Source: Pithys albifrons albifrons (taxonomy: Eukaryota; Chordata; Aves; Passeriformes; Thamnophilidae). From it: DNA of 64,000 nt. The notes beneath the pieces were generated by a model that did not search any database, was not told the origin of the DNA, and saw only the letters and a program-made list of their open reading frames with translations. Each line of letters opens with the position of its first letter. Position 1 is the stretch's first letter. Below are positions 10,271-23,767 of the stretch, piece by piece. Made by a program: the position numbers and the translations under genes. The stretch covers positions 14,379,224 to 14,443,223 of the forward strand of contig NC_092463.1 in NCBI RefSeq assembly GCF_047495875.1. The letters run 5' to 3'.

Positions 10271-11878
10271 TGTGTGGATTGCATCTTAAATCCTAGCAGG
10301 GATGCAAAGAAGAATGCAGTAGGTGAATTTTGGTTTGAATGTTACATCTACATGATCCATAAAGAAGTTCTGCTAAATTACTACAAATTCTGCATTCAGA
10401 CAAGCAGTTATATCAAACCCTACACTTCAGGGCTTTGGTTGGTCAGGAAAGATTTATTTCTTCTAAATGCACAAGTGCTCACCAGCAGGAGAGAACTACC
10501 TTGCTCTGAATCAGCACAGACTGGCTGTGACAGAAGACAAGTGCACAAGATAATATATATCTAAGGTGAATTTTCATTTACAGGTGTCTGATTGATATAG
10601 CTTTCTCAAATAACTCAAACAGGGGTGGATACCAGGATTTTTTTGCCTTCCCTTACAGCTTGGAGTAGGTGTAATTTCCTCCAGTTCTTTCCCTTTCCAG
10701 GGGCTTAGGTACTGAGCCAGAGTGGCCTTTCCAGTTCTGTCCCTGTTACTACATTAGGGTCCTATGGGCTGAGGTATTTCCGGGATAATCAGGATCATTC
10801 CAAACAATAATGGCCTAACACTGTATGAAATGTCAGTGAAAACAAATCGTATCCTGAACACTTTGGCTCTTGAAACTGAAATTGAACACAGATCTAATCC
10901 TCGTGTAATTATATAATTCAAAAATTATGTGAAATTCTAATTAATTTAAAATTGATAGCTGATCTAATATCAATTGTTGTCAGGCACTATATTATGGTAT
11001 AAATATTATAAGTAATTTCATTTTGTTCATGTGCTCCCTGAACTAAAAATGGAATACTAGAGATACAGACAGTTCAGGAGTTTGTTCATGGTGAGGCTCT
11101 ACTGCAACTTAAAAAATTCTAAATATAAAAGAGAGTATTTGCCATTAGTATAACATGAGAAATAAAAGACAGATTTGCTTTTCTGTTTTTTTCTAGTCAG
11201 CATGACTCATGAAGGAGAAAATGTATTTTTAAATACAAGCAAAGTTGTTTGGTTTTTTCTGCTTTACCTGTTAGTCCATTTATCTCTTTATTTTGTGGAT
11301 GCTACCCTTAATTCCCTGGATATTCTCAAGCATTGACTCTGAGATAATTTCTTTACATCTTCATGTATGCAGCTGAAACTTCTCTGCCTGCACAAGCTTA
11401 TTTTCCTGTTGATTTAGAGTGTACAATTAAATGTCTACATCCAAAACACACCTTTCTATAAATCCATTCCACTGAACAAAACTCATTATCTTAAGATATT
11501 TCTACAGACAAAGGTTATGCTTTTCTGAGCTATATTAATCTCTTAATATAAACATCACTAGCTTAGTTGGTTTAGATCAGAGCTATACTGTTTTGAGTAA
11601 AAGGGTGTGATTAATGTGAACTAAATATGACTGGATCAGTTCAGCATCACTCTATAGTATACACAAAACTGTTATCATTAGAACTGTAAGAATGCTTGGG
11701 ACAACTGAGCCTTGGTAAGCAAATTCCTTGTAAAAATCACCAGAGAAGGTGAGTAAATGAAAGGTATCTTAACCATGCTGAGGATTTTCTGTCAAAGGAG
11801 GTGAGGTGTACTATGAACCCAGACAATTTTCACCAGTCAGGAGGGCAAGCTATGACATGAAGGCTTAAATTTTGCATT
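10271..11878. other. Unique AT-rich non-coding DNA
   Basis: Nothing recognisable on either strand beyond ordinary AT-rich sequence with short homopolymers. Confidence 0.55.
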
Positions 11879-12218
<340 letters not shown>

Positions 12219-14689
12219 TTCTCTTGGTTTGTTGATTACTTTGTCCATTTCGTTGTTTGTGTGTTTGTGTGTTTGTTTGATATCTACCAAAGCCAATTAC
12301 TCGGCTGCTGTAGTCCTCATTCTCTTCTGCTCCAGGATCCTCTTGGGATGCAATAAAGATTTTTTTTGTCAGAGAATAGATTACATCTTTCAGATTATCC
12401 TGAGCTACATGTACTGATTTTAACAATTGATCTTGAGACAGGGTCCTTCCAAGATGCATTTACTTGTAAAAGCTAGGAGTAGATACTTTCAAAGGAAATA
12501 TCAGTCAAGAGTCAGTAGAAGTTTCACTTCTGGAAGGTAGATTTGAGCACAGAATGTAAGAGTTCCCTCAACTTTCCATTATTAGCAGAGTCTGAACTTC
12601 ATTTTACCTTGACAAAGCTCTCTGCTGGTCAATTTAGTGCTTTATATTTCTTTCTCAAGCACTCAGTAAAAAGTGATAAGGGAAGGACTTTGTCCTTGCT
12701 GCCTTTTATCTGCTTCTTCCAACAAATACTACATGCATTCCAACTCCTGCTGTTATTCTACCTTTGCATCCTTTAGTTTCTGCCATTTTTGGAGGACTTA
12801 TAGACAGTATCCCTTCTTATAATTCCATGTGAGTATCCTGATGCACTTCAAGTTATGAACTGTCCACTACTGTTTTTTAGACCCATCATAGCATATTGAA
12901 AATATTGTGTATTGCAGTTTCCTTACCTTTCTTATTCATACAGTCTCTTCCAATACACTTTCAACTGATTCTGTTCAATGCCTGGGGTGTGCCATAAGCT
13001 ATAATTCTACTCTCCATTTAACCAGTGCAAAGTAAAACTTTTGCTGAGTAATAAAAAATATAGCTGTCTAATATGACATGATATTCAAATAAAATTATTT
13101 TAGTGGACAGTACCTAGTCATCTGAGCCAATTGTCCTAAAATAGGTCAGTGCTCAAAAATGAAAGCTCCTGCTAATTTGAATTTTGGGAAAAGTGCTAAC
13201 ATTTAAACTTCCATGGTGTATAATGCTCTGTGCCCTGTTACTTGCCTCATGTTGATATCTTCATTTTTTGACAGCCAAAATTTAAGAATAATCGAAGAAA
13301 ATAATCACACAGGTGTATAGAAAAGTAAATAAAAGCATCATTGACACAAAAATGTAAATCACAACACTTAAAGCTTATTTTATTTTCTTTCTTCTCCCCT
13401 TCTTTTTCTAAGGCATAAAAAGCATAATAATAATAATAATAATAATTAAAAAAAAAGTAAAACAAAAAAAAAAAGGAAGCCTAGCATAGTTATCATTCAT
13501 GTTGATGTCAACAGCCCTACATAGACAGGTTACAGGAAAATACCACCCCAGGGATCCTATTCATGGCGCACAGCAGGGCCCTGCCTGTAATTACTGTGGC
13601 CTAGTTATTTCTCAGGGAAAAAGTCCAGCACCATATTCTTTTTTTTTTCTTAATAGGTGAAGTTGAACCTAAAGCACTGTAATTTTAATCAAATCTTTCC
13701 CATCTGTGTGTAGTGTCTCTAAGAAGTTGAAGATTTAAGTGTATGTTGTAGAGGTTTGCTGAATAGTCCCAGAGGGGGGAGAAAGGGCAGACAGATTGTA
13801 ATTATGTTACACTTAAAGGTATTTCTGTTGCCAAGGGAGGGGTTTTTTGTGATTTGTTGAGGTTTTTTTCCTTTCTCTTGCTGTCTCTTTTCCTCCTTCC
13901 CCTAGTGAGGGTTAAGATGATGTCGTGGACAGAAACAAAATACTACAATAGACTAGAAGGCAAAACCAGAGTGAGAGAGGAAAGCAATAAGAAAGCATTT
14001 TATAATATGTCCATGATTTTTTTTAAAAATAAAAGGTTTCATGAAAGATTAAGAGTTAGTCTGAGTGATATTTTCTGCATTGCTTCTTTTCCCCAGTAGA
14101 ATCTCACACTCAGAAACCACAGAGTTTATAGTGAATGTTACCTTTAATATTTTGATTTCTATTTTCTCATCCTTCCTTATGATGAAATTCCATAGTTTAC
14201 ATAACAAGTCTGCTGTTTGTGCCATTTGAACTGAATAACACAATTTTGCAATTATGACAAATAACAGAAGATCAGACTCCTGTATCAGATGTTTCAGTCT
14301 AGGAACTACTTGGCCATAAAAGATTTTTAAGAATACTTTTCCTTTAGTACCTTTTGGGAACAAACAGAAGTCAAGGAACTAAAAGCTAATACAAAAAGCT
14401 TGTCCAGAGAAGGTCTCATTCAACTGTTATAGTTTTAAAAGAACATGTTTAAAATCAAGCTGGTATGCACTTGCATTCTTAAAACAAGAGCTATCAAAAT
14501 AACATGTTGTTTCTTCAAGTTATGAGTTTATGTTTTGATCTGTTGCCACTCTCGTTTCTAGACAATACCAGCACAACAAGGGTGATGCTTAGTGTTCAAC
14601 TGTTGCTTGTAATCAAACTGTTTCTTCCCACTAGCTAAGTTATGTGTATTTTTGGCCAGCCTGCAGGTCTAGAGCCAGTCAAACGTCAG
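12219..14689. other. Unique AT-rich DNA with minor simple repeats
   Basis: No gene or interspersed repeat family is recognised. It contains a short GTTT/GTGT run near 12,251-12,281 and the AAT/A-rich run annotated separately. Open frames are short and lack domains. Confidence 0.5.
13424..13475 (+). repeat. (AAT)n simple repeat with A-rich extension
   Basis: Eight or so AAT units are followed by two A-rich runs separated by GTAAAAC. A pyrimidine-rich tract lies just upstream at about 13,378-13,410. Low-complexity sequence only. Confidence 0.9.
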
Positions 14690-14989
14690 CTCCAATTCCT
14701 ACGGCATGTCCTGTGAACAAGAGGGTAAAAGCCTGCATGTGGATTAGCAACAATGCAAATTGGCCTATTCAAAAAACTAATTCAGAGAAACAACCCTTAA
14801 AGGCAAGGGGGTCCAGGAGGGATGGACCTGTTTCAAGCAGGAAATTTTGAGTGTACATCAAGAGGCTGTCCCAGTGTGCCGAAAGGCCAGCCAGAGGGGA
14901 AGACGGCTGGCTTGGTTAAATAGGGAGATTCTGAAAGAAATCAGGGATAAAAAGAAAGTTTACAGACTGGAAAAAAGGGCTGGCTACTT

Positions 14990-15360
14990 ATGAAGAATTT
15001 ACGAAGAGAACTAGGTCATGCAGGAAAAAAAATAGGGAAAGAAAAGTGGAATTTGAAGTTAATTTGCCTAATTCAGTTAGGGATAACAAAAAGTCCTTCT
15101 ATAAATACATTAATAACAAAAGGAGTGGCAAGGAAAACGTCCATTCTCTGTTGGACTTGGAGGGAAATATAGTTAACAAGATGAGGAGAAGGCTGAGGTA
15201 CTTAACACCTACTTTGCCTCAGTTTTTAGAAGTAAGACAAGTGGCCCTCAAGACCGCTGGCCTCTGGAGCTGGTAGACAAAGAGGGAGCTAAATAGCCCT
15301 CCTGTATTCCAGGAGGATATAGTTAGTGACTTACTGAGCCAGCTGGATCCTAACAAGTCT
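14990..15360 (+). pseudogene. CR1 ORF2 linker remnant, frame-shifted
   Basis: Across two frames this region reads the CR1 segment just before the reverse transcriptase: NKKSFYKYINNKRSGKENV, then LLDLEGNIVNK, then [20 protein letters not shown] joining the next frame. At least two frame changes and several stops separate these blocks, so no protein is made. A deletion near 15,180-15,290 has scrambled the piece around LTPTLPQFLEV. Confidence 0.85.
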
Positions 15361-16236
15361 ATGGGACCAGATGGGATCCATCCCAGGGTGATGAGGGAGC
15401 TGGCAGAAGAGCTTGCCAAACCGCTCTCCATCATCTTCCAAAAGTCCTGGCTCTCTGGGGAGGTCCCAGATGATTGGAGGTTGGTGAATGTCACCCCAAT
15501 CCACAAAAAGGGCTGCAAGCAGGACCCTGGCAACTACAGGCCTGTCAGCCTGACCTCCGTGCCTGGCAGGGTTATGGAGCAGTTCATCCTGAGTGCAATC
15601 ACACAGCACCTTCAGGATGGACAAGGGATTAGACCCAGCCAGCATGGGTTTAGGAGGGGCAGGTCCTGTCTGACCAACCTGATCTCTTTCTACGATCAGG
15701 TGACCCACCTGGTGGATGAGGGGAAGGCTGCGGATGTGGTCTATCTGGACTTCAGCAAGGCCTTTGACACTGTCTCCCATAATATATTCCTGGAAAAGCT
15801 GGTAGCCCATGGCCTGGACAAGTGTACCCTCTCCTGGATTAAGAGCTGGCTGGAGGGTCGGGCCCAGAGAGTGCTGGTGAACGGAGCTGCATCCAGCTGG
15901 CGGCCGGTCACCAGTGGTGTTCCCCAGGAGTCTGTATTGGGTCCAGTCCTGTTTAACATCTTTATTGATGATTTAGATGAGGGGATTGAGTCCATCATCA
16001 GCAAATTTGCTGATGGCACCAAGCTGGGAGGGAGTGTCAACCTGCTGGAAGGCAGGAGGATTCTGCAGAGGGATCTGGATAGACTTGAGAGATGGGCTGA
16101 TTCCAATGGGATGAAGTTCAATAAGGCCAAGTGCCGGGTCCTGCACTTTGGCCACAACAACCCCCTGCAGTGCTACAGGCTGGGCACAGAGTGGCTGGAA
16201 AGCAGTGAGGCGCAGAAAGGGACCTGGGAGTACTAA
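15361..16236 (+). pseudogene. CR1 reverse-transcriptase domain, defective
   Basis: An open frame of 291 codons covers the core of a non-LTR reverse transcriptase. Visible blocks in order are [26 protein letters not shown] with [23 protein letters not shown], motif [16 protein letters not shown] (about residues 124-138), [20 protein letters not shown] (about 186-205) and the catalytic box at residues 216-219. That box reads FADG instead of FADD, so one metal-binding aspartate is lost. GVPQGS has become GVPQES. The frame ends early after about residue 280 because a one-base insertion near 16,210 shifts it (…EAQKGTWEY). The methionine start is internal to the parent ORF and not a real initiator. 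Confidence 0.93.
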
Positions 16237-16817
16237 TTGACAGGAAGCTCAACATGAGCCAACAGTGTGCCCAGGTGGCCAAGAAGGCCAATGGGATCCT
16301 GGCCTGTATCAAAAATAGTGTGATCAGCAGGACCAGGGAAGTGATCCTTCCCCTGTACTCTGTGTTGGTGAGGCCACACCTTGAGTAGTGTGTTCAGTTC
16401 TGGGCCCCTCAGTTCAGAAAGGATATTGAGGTGCTGGAGCGAGTCCAGAGAAGAGCAACAAGGCTGGTGAAGGGACTGGAGCATAAGTCCTATGGGGAGA
16501 GGCTGAGGGAGCTGGGGTTGTTTAGCCTGGAGAAGAGGAGGCTCAGAGGTGACCTCATCACTGTCTAGAACTACCTGAAGGGAAGTTCTAGCCAGGTGGG
16601 GGCTGGTCTCTTCTCCCAGGCACTCAGCAATAGGACAAGGGGGCACGGGCTTAAGCTCTGCCAGGGGAAATTGAAGTTGGATATCAGAAAAAAATTCTTT
16701 CCAGAGAGAGTAACCAGGCATTGGAATGGGCTGCCCAGAGAGGTGGTGGATTCACCTTACCTAGAGATTTTTAAATGCAAACTGGACATGGCACTGAGTG
16801 CCATGATCTGGTAAATG
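16237..16817 (+). pseudogene. CR1 ORF2 C-terminal remnant
   Basis: In the frame shifted by the upstream insertion, the CR1 C-terminal region continues: the [16 protein letters not shown] block, then [14 protein letters not shown], then stop TAG at 16,386-16,388, then [19 protein letters not shown] and the [14 protein letters not shown] block. A second stop TAG follows at 16,566-16,568. The last part (16,596-16,814) reads IRKKFFPERVTRHWNGLP and ends at the natural C-terminus. The first stop is shared with the 52 kb copy and the second is private. Confidence 0.9.
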
Positions 16818-16902
16818 GACTGGAGTTGGACCAAGGGTTGGACTCGATGATCTCCGAGGTCTTTTCCAACCCAATCGATTCTATGATTCCATGATTCTAT
16901 GA

Positions 16903-19900
16903 AATGAATGGATAATGGATATCTCAAATATGCAGACTAGACAACAGAAACTGCAGTTGTGACACCTGTCTTAACATATTCAACACCAAAGAAAGTGTGA
17001 CAAGATTCTTCATTTACTGGAAAAGGACAGTCAATTAATCAAGTTATTGATTGATTAACTCCAATACTACAGATTCACTTGTGTGGTTTTATGTTCTACC
17101 TCTCTGAGATGGTGAAATGTGAAACTGACAGGGTTCAGTGTGAAACACCAGTATGAGTTTGTGTCCACAGTCTTTGACTTTCCTTACCTACCAGTCTGGG
17201 TATGTTTTCATTAATGTTAGGCCAAAATACATTGTTAGACAGAAATAGCAACATGAGCAAGATACACATCCTAAAGCAATTGTTTCTTCCAGTCTACAAC
17301 TTTCCAGGATATGCAGGAAGATCTCCCCTTAGATTCTACCTTGCACATGGGTCACTGAATTATGATAAGATGACAAAGTTTAAAAGCACAGACAATCCAA
17401 ATATGTTGTCAATGCACCTCAATTCCATTAAAAAAATCATAAAACTAGAAAATGTAGGAAAATTTAGAGAATTTTCCAACAACAAAAAAAAAAAAAGAAA
17501 AAAAAAAGCCATGCTTCCTTTTACTGAAGAAATATTAATTGGGCCTCATTATATTCTCAAAATAAAATCAAAATCATTCACAACTTAGTTATTAGGAAAA
17601 AAATTAGGAAAAGGAGGAACATGAAGACATGGCTTTTATTTTTCAGTGAAATTTTCAGATCATTTATACAGGTCTCTGTTCTGACTCACAAGTCTCTCAT
17701 AATAATTTCACTTTATGCCAACCTCTCTGTTCTTTGTATAGGTATACTATTAATTGCTGTTAATTTAAGAAATTTTTTTAATTCAAGCACATTTAATAAC
17801 ACTTCAGTATTACATAATATATATATGTGCATTTGTATATAACAAGCATACGAGCACAGTGTTTTCAAAATTTATTCTTCTTGACACATTCTTCTAAAAC
17901 TGTTGCTTATTGTCCAAGACAACTTCAGATAGAGAAATATTGTTAATGTAATATTAAAATTGTTGATATCAGAGTGAAGGAATGAAGTTAACAGTTTAAA
18001 GTACTGGATGTTTAATGTTAATATTTTCTCATTTTTTGTTATCCATAAATAGTGATTATAATAAGCAAAATGTCCAATAAGAAGAGTTGGAATAGACAAA
18101 TACCATTCAACAGATAGCTGAAATAGGAGCTGTTAAAAGCCATATTCTTTTAATTTGCTGACCTTAATTTTAACATAATCTAAATTTAACCATATTTTGC
18201 ATTATCTAATTATTTCAAGTACATGAAACTGACAACTGAAGAAAAGAGTGAGTGACAATTTCTCAAAGATACAGAAATATTTCTGGAGTCTTATGTGTGC
18301 AAAAATGTGTAAAACTTATGAGGATTTTGCACAATGTTATCCCATAAATATTCTACCATTCATCATGAACCATGTAACTGGACTAAATATATATGTGGAT
18401 TGTCAGGACAATACTGCTCAGGTTTATGTATTTTTCAGTGATATATCAATTTGGGTGGTAAACAGCTACTGAAATTCTATACAACTGTTTAATTATGGGA
18501 ATGGTTCATTTCGCAGGGTCTAAAGAGCAGCATTTCCAAGAAAAAGTCTTTGACAGTGGTGACAGAGGCAAGCTGAAATTCTGTCATGGTAAATAAGGCC
18601 TGGCAGTACGCTGAGGTGCTACATAGGAATTAAACCCCTCAAAACTCTTTCCTAAACAGGTTAGAAAGGCAGAAAAGATGTCTAGAGGTCAGCTTCCATG
18701 TCATCACTAGTAGCAAAAAGGCAAGATGGAGCCTTATTTCCTGTCTCTTAGTCAATTTGTGAAGCCACAGGGTCATTATGAATTTTCTAGTTGCAAGACT
18801 ATTTGGTCTCGGTTTTGCTTTCACCTACGCTTTCTGGAAGTTCCTCACAGTTAGCAGAGTTGCTTTGCCAGATTCTCTTTTACTTTGATCAGACCATTTT
18901 GAAATGGACATCAAGAAATTGAGGAGGATTTTTTCACAGAAAGCAAAACTAGAACAAATATGTTGGAAGACTTTTGGTTTAAGCTCAGTTTAGATTTGGG
19001 TTTGGCTTAGTTTACTTGGTTGGTCTTAATATCAAAATATCTCTGTTGGCCTTGATTACTATAGTTTAAGAGCCAGAAAAAAGAAATAACTGTTAAATTT
19101 CTCCTGTCACTGGTAGTAAATATGGATTTTCTAGATTTATCTCGTTGATGGATGATGTTCCCTTTCTATAAATATAAGGATGGTAAGGGCTGAAATAATT
19201 AAGTATTTCTTTTAATGCTGAGTGAAGGCAAAAAAGTAGCCTTTTCCTTTGTGCTTTATTTTCCCATAGACCCTTGTAACTCCCAATCTGCTTAACAAAA
19301 TTACAATTAATACAGTGGCAACCTGCTGCTTACTTTCATGTTGTGTATCCCGCTCTTCTGAACAAATATGAGTGAGCCTATATTAGCATCTGAGGAAAAA
19401 GATTTTCCAGATTGCATTTTAATACAGTGGATTGCTTTATGGAAACTTGTAGACAACCCAAAAGTTATAGGATGAAAGCCAGTACATATCATATATAATA
19501 TTCCCTCTTGTCTAAGTTGTATTTCCTGTCCTGTGAGTACCAGAATTCATATCTCCCTCCCTCTGAGTTTCTCTCAGCAATCAACACCACTTACAACACA
19601 TGCTGTATAGAGAAAAATTACATTACAATGATAGTTGATCTCTGTTATGACATGCATCTTCATGGCTACAGAGGGGAAAGGTAGCTCATCATAGAAATAG
19701 CCACGAATGATATATCTGTCTTTCTTCATAAAAAGTGTCATAATAGATATTGGATCTCCTGTGCTACCTATGCACAAAATCATTGTTCTTCAGAAAAAAA
19801 AGTTATTTATAAAGTCTAAGAAAGTTAAAGCCCAGAAATCTAACTAAAAAAAGGAATTTCCCAATCCTCTACAACTTAGGGAAGTCCAAATTTTGTCATT

Positions 19901-20779
19901 ACATGATGTACCTAAGTCTAAACCTACATCTAAACATTAAAATTTGAGAGCATATTATTACGTTTATATTTATAAGTAAATGCACATGGACATGGGCTAT
20001 ACACCAAAATGGTACACCAGAATGTTATCTTTGAAGAAATTTCATATAGTTAGCCTGTTAATGGGGGATGCAATATTATTTAATATTATATATACAAGTG
20101 CATATAAGTATTCAAACTTTATAGTTTACTATTTAAAAACTAGCCACTGTTGAATGCTTTTGAGTGTTTGATTTTTCTTAGACAAAGAGATCTTAAACAG
20201 AACACAACAAAAAAGTAACTTTTACCAAGTTATAGATGCTTCATTTTGCATAAGAAAAAAGTTTATGAAGTGCTAATCACATACATAGTGACAATACCAA
20301 TCCTTTCTTCTTTGTCCCCTACAAAACACAACCCAAGTCATTGATTTTTTAGAAAGTTTCAGTTTTGCCTCTCACCTCATCAGGAATTTAAGAAAAACAT
20401 GCTACATGAATGAAAAGAGATACTATTTTCCCTATCTCTTGAAATTCTTCTGGAATATTGATTGTATCTTGTCTGTGCACTTTGATATATACCTTTTCAT
20501 TAACATGCTATACACCTTTGCATTAACATGCCATATCAAGCCAATGTATATGGAGATAATGAAATGTTTGGGTTTGGAGGCATACAGAGTGCACTTGTGA
20601 TATTACATTATGTTAGCATGATTCTTAGGCTGTGATGTGCATTATTGGTCAATTAAGGCATGGGAAATAATGTATATGAAAAGATATGTCTTCTTTACTT
20701 CCAATGAAATAAAAATTTCAAATCAAAAGCATCTGTCTTTTTTCGTTTATATGTCAAAATGTAATTGACTATGGTTGGG
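16903..20779. other. Unique AT-rich non-coding DNA
   Basis: No gene, RNA or repeat family is recognised. An A-rich run occurs at about 17,482-17,509. The 128-codon frame at 17,202-17,588 runs through that A-tract (KKKKRKKK) and has no domain, so it is regarded as chance. Confidence 0.5.
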
Positions 20780-21080
20780 GTTTGTTGCCTTTATTACTTT
20801 TAATAGCTGTACAGCCACTGATTGCCCAAGCTTATGGTTAATTTAATTTCTGTCAATACAATATTGGGGCTGTCTGCATATTCAGGCCATGATTAACTGC
20901 AGCAGAGTCCATAACAGTAGTGTTATTATTACTGCATTTAACTACCTCTCGGGAGAAGACAAATTAAATTATGTTGAAAATGCTGTTGATTATCATTACA
21001 GACTTATTTGTAGAGCACAATTACTGATCTGTTGTAAAATAAATCAAATTTTTTATCATCATAGTATAAATTAAATGTAA
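20780..21080. promoter_or_regulatory. Candidate conserved non-coding element
   Basis: A non-repetitive block of about 300 bases with GGTTAATTTAATTT, several TTATTA/TAAT cores, CAATACAATATTGG and mixed complex text. It lacks repeat signatures. A 61-codon frame crosses it without any domain. The appearance resembles a vertebrate enhancer core; conservation is untested. Confidence 0.27.
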
Positions 21081-23130
21081 TGTTGGTGAATGGAGAGTGG
21101 TTACTGAGAGTTCAGGCAGCTTCGTATAAGTCAACTAAGCACTGAATTAAAATAATAATCGCAGATGAACATTATATTATATTTTAATAACAAGCTACTT
21201 CATGACCAAGTGTGCCTCATAGATTATGAGACTTCAAGAATAAAAAAGCAAACTTAAAATGCTTTATGTGTTGTTGACTTAAACAAAAGGTTGAGGGCTT
21301 CATATAAATTATTTTCTACTGTTTCCTCTACACAAACTGGAAACTCAGTTCAAGTAACCAATTTAAGGAACCACTTAAAAAATATAATTACACTAATAGC
21401 TTACATATGACAGTACTTTAGCTCTCCTCCTCCCTCTATGATATAGTAATCTCTGCTGTACTGCATTAGTACCTTAAGAAATGTGGGGTTTTACTGATAA
21501 CTTCAGTGAAAACAAAATATGTGCAATGTATTTGCAGATATTTAATTAAATTTAGTGCTCACTATTAAATACCCGTTAACCTACTACTTCAGAAAAGCCT
21601 AGGCAGTTACTCCCTGATTCATGAAGAGAAATATGAGCAGGTATAAATGGTTCTTATCCTGCCCTCTCCATGGGTAAGGGACCCAGCTTCAGTCAGCTTT
21701 CTTCAGACCATCAACCATGCCAGGAAACCAAGAAAAGGTAATGCAAGGAAGACATAAGTAGGAGCTACCCCCAGTTTCTTTCCACCCTCATTAGCAGAGT
21801 TCAGACTGAATTTCCCTCCTTGGAGTAGTAGCTGGCAGGTACATTATGGCTTCATCAGCTTTGACAAAATTCTGACAATTCACATCAACTAGGTACCTGT
21901 TAACAGGGACTTGTACTTATGAGTATCTTTAGAAGTTATACTTAGCCAGCAAAACCATTCCTCAGTAATCTCTGATGCAGAACAGTCCTTACTAACTACA
22001 ACGTATTCCCGCATTCTGTACAAATTAAAAATCCCGTTGGCACCCATGGACACTTTGCCTATAAAGAGGCCACATAAAGAGACTTAGGAAAAGCCATTTC
22101 AGTAGATGCCCATCAACTTAAATTATTGAATTCAGGAATTCTAGGTTTAATTTTTTCCATGCAATATTACTTCAGTCTGCAATCATCCATACTTTTTCCT
22201 TCTGTCTCACAGTTACCCCTTCTCTATCCTCGCTACATTTTCAGCAGGAGTCACTCAGTCATTCCCTTGAATGAGCTAAATCTTTACTAAGGGTTCTTGA
22301 GCCTGACATTTCCTGACATGGTAACTCTGAGCTTTTGTTCCTGGCACACGGGGGTCCTAACTGCATTAGGCGTTCCCAGAGCTCCATGGCACTCCTGATA
22401 TGCTAATCACATGCCTTATACTCCATGCCTTGCAAAAATTTATATGCAGCTCCAGAGTATACAAGGAAATTACATATGTAAAGCACCCCTTGGCCTAGCA
22501 AAAATATGATGGGCTGTGAGTCACCAGTTCTAGTTGCAGCTCTTCATCTGATGTTAATAATTCTGTGCACCATATTATGCTGCAAGGCCTCCTTAAGAAA
22601 GTGATAAGTATCATTTCCCATATTTTGCAGATGTGTTAACTCAGGAATTGTCATTTTTTGTTCATCAGGACTCAAACCCCACGTTTTTAACAGAGCAGAC
22701 CCAAGTGACACACATGTAGCCAAGATGCATTTCAAATCTGTGTGTTGGCTGTGCTCACCATAGCTACAAAGCCATATTTCCACATGTAGCCAGAAGCTGA
22801 ACCAAGAAATCTTGACTCCGATGATAAATATATGAACAGTGGCATGATTGTTCATGGCAGAAGTTTTCTTTCTTTGTCTACCCATTTGAAAGACATGAAA
22901 AATGTCACACAAATTTCTGACTTTCAGTAAAACAGAAAATAAAGTAATTCATAGAAGTGTATCAATTAAAAGATCACAGGATTCAAAGAGTGAAACTTGT
23001 ACAGAACAGAAAAGCAGTGAATGAGTCACATTGCATTAATGTTTGTTTCTTGTTGATTATACCACTGGTTTGAAATCTACAGAAGCTGTGATCTATTTCT
23101 CACTCTGCTATAGACTGTCTTTAAAAATGT
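21081..23130. other. Unique non-coding DNA
   Basis: No gene or known repeat is seen. A 122-codon minus-strand frame at 22,544-22,912 has no recognisable domain or supporting splice structure and is treated as chance. Confidence 0.45.
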
Positions 23131-23767
23131 TGTGGTGGTATGCTCCTGGCTCCCAGCTTAAGCCACAACCACCAGTAGTTGCTGTGATAGCCACATCCAG
23201 CTTACTCTGGACATGGTAGCCAAGGGCTGTCTGGAAGGGTGACCCAGATGTCTTCCTGGTATGCAAATATGACTACAAGTGACTCATCTTACTCTGTAAA
23301 TAGGAGGCAGTCCAGGGATCACTAAGATTTCCTTTATGACAGCAGGCTGTATGTCAGGATCTCTCCTTGAGTAGGGACACCTCCCAGGGTTACTCCTCAA
23401 AGCTGAGAGATCCCTTCTCAGACCAGATCCTCACTAAGTCATAAGTAGTATGATGAACTTTGATATCTTAGCTAAGCAGTATAAAGGATTGATTGAGCAC
23501 ACATAGTCCTGTAAACATAGACTGTTGACCAAATCTGAGACTAGGAATGAATCCAGCTTCACCTAGACTGTTATCTGAAAAAGTTTAGAAAGCAAGGCGA
23601 TCTCTTCTGAACCTCATGATTCAACAGGAGACAAAATTGTCTGACAGTTTTGTCTGACCCTGTCCTCTATGCAGTAAATAACCAAGTGAACCTTGCCAAC
23701 CAACATTGTTAAACCACTGTCATATTTACTATCAAACTTTGTTAAATGTCTTGTTAGTATCATTACA
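23131..23767 (+). mobile_element. Possible solo LTR of an endogenous retrovirus
   Basis: The block opens with TGTGGTGG, like the termini of avian LTRs, and a plausible end …ATTACA lies about 637 bases on. It has an LTR-like order: a TATAAA box at about 23,480-23,485, then roughly 190 bases later an AGTAAATAACC motif that could serve as a weak poly(A) signal, then a short U5-like end. The phrase CAGTAAATAACCAAGTGAA reminds me of avian ERVL-type LTR ends. No convincing target duplication and no primer-binding site or coding sequence are present, so this is tentative and the ends are uncertain. Confidence 0.35.

Larger units (their letters stand above)
14790..16902 (+). mobile_element. CR1 LINE, long 5'-truncated copy
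   Basis: This is the longest retrotransposon in the window. It starts inside the ORF2 linker between endonuclease and reverse transcriptase. CR1-like text begins by about 14,790 and possibly as early as 14,690; the boundary is unclear. It continues through the whole reverse-transcriptase domain, the C-terminal region and a 3' UTR that ends in ATTCTATG-type repeats at about 16,879-16,902. There is no poly(A) tail, as expected for CR1. Multiple stops and frameshifts make it inactive. Its 3' kilobase is closely similar to the minus-strand copy at 52 kb. Confidence 0.96.

Noticed and set aside
17202..17588. 128-codon plus-strand frame
   Set aside because: It runs through an A-rich tract giving poly-lysine and has no recognisable domain.
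22544..22912. 122-codon minus-strand frame
   Set aside because: No domain or splice context; nearby frames of similar length exist on both strands.
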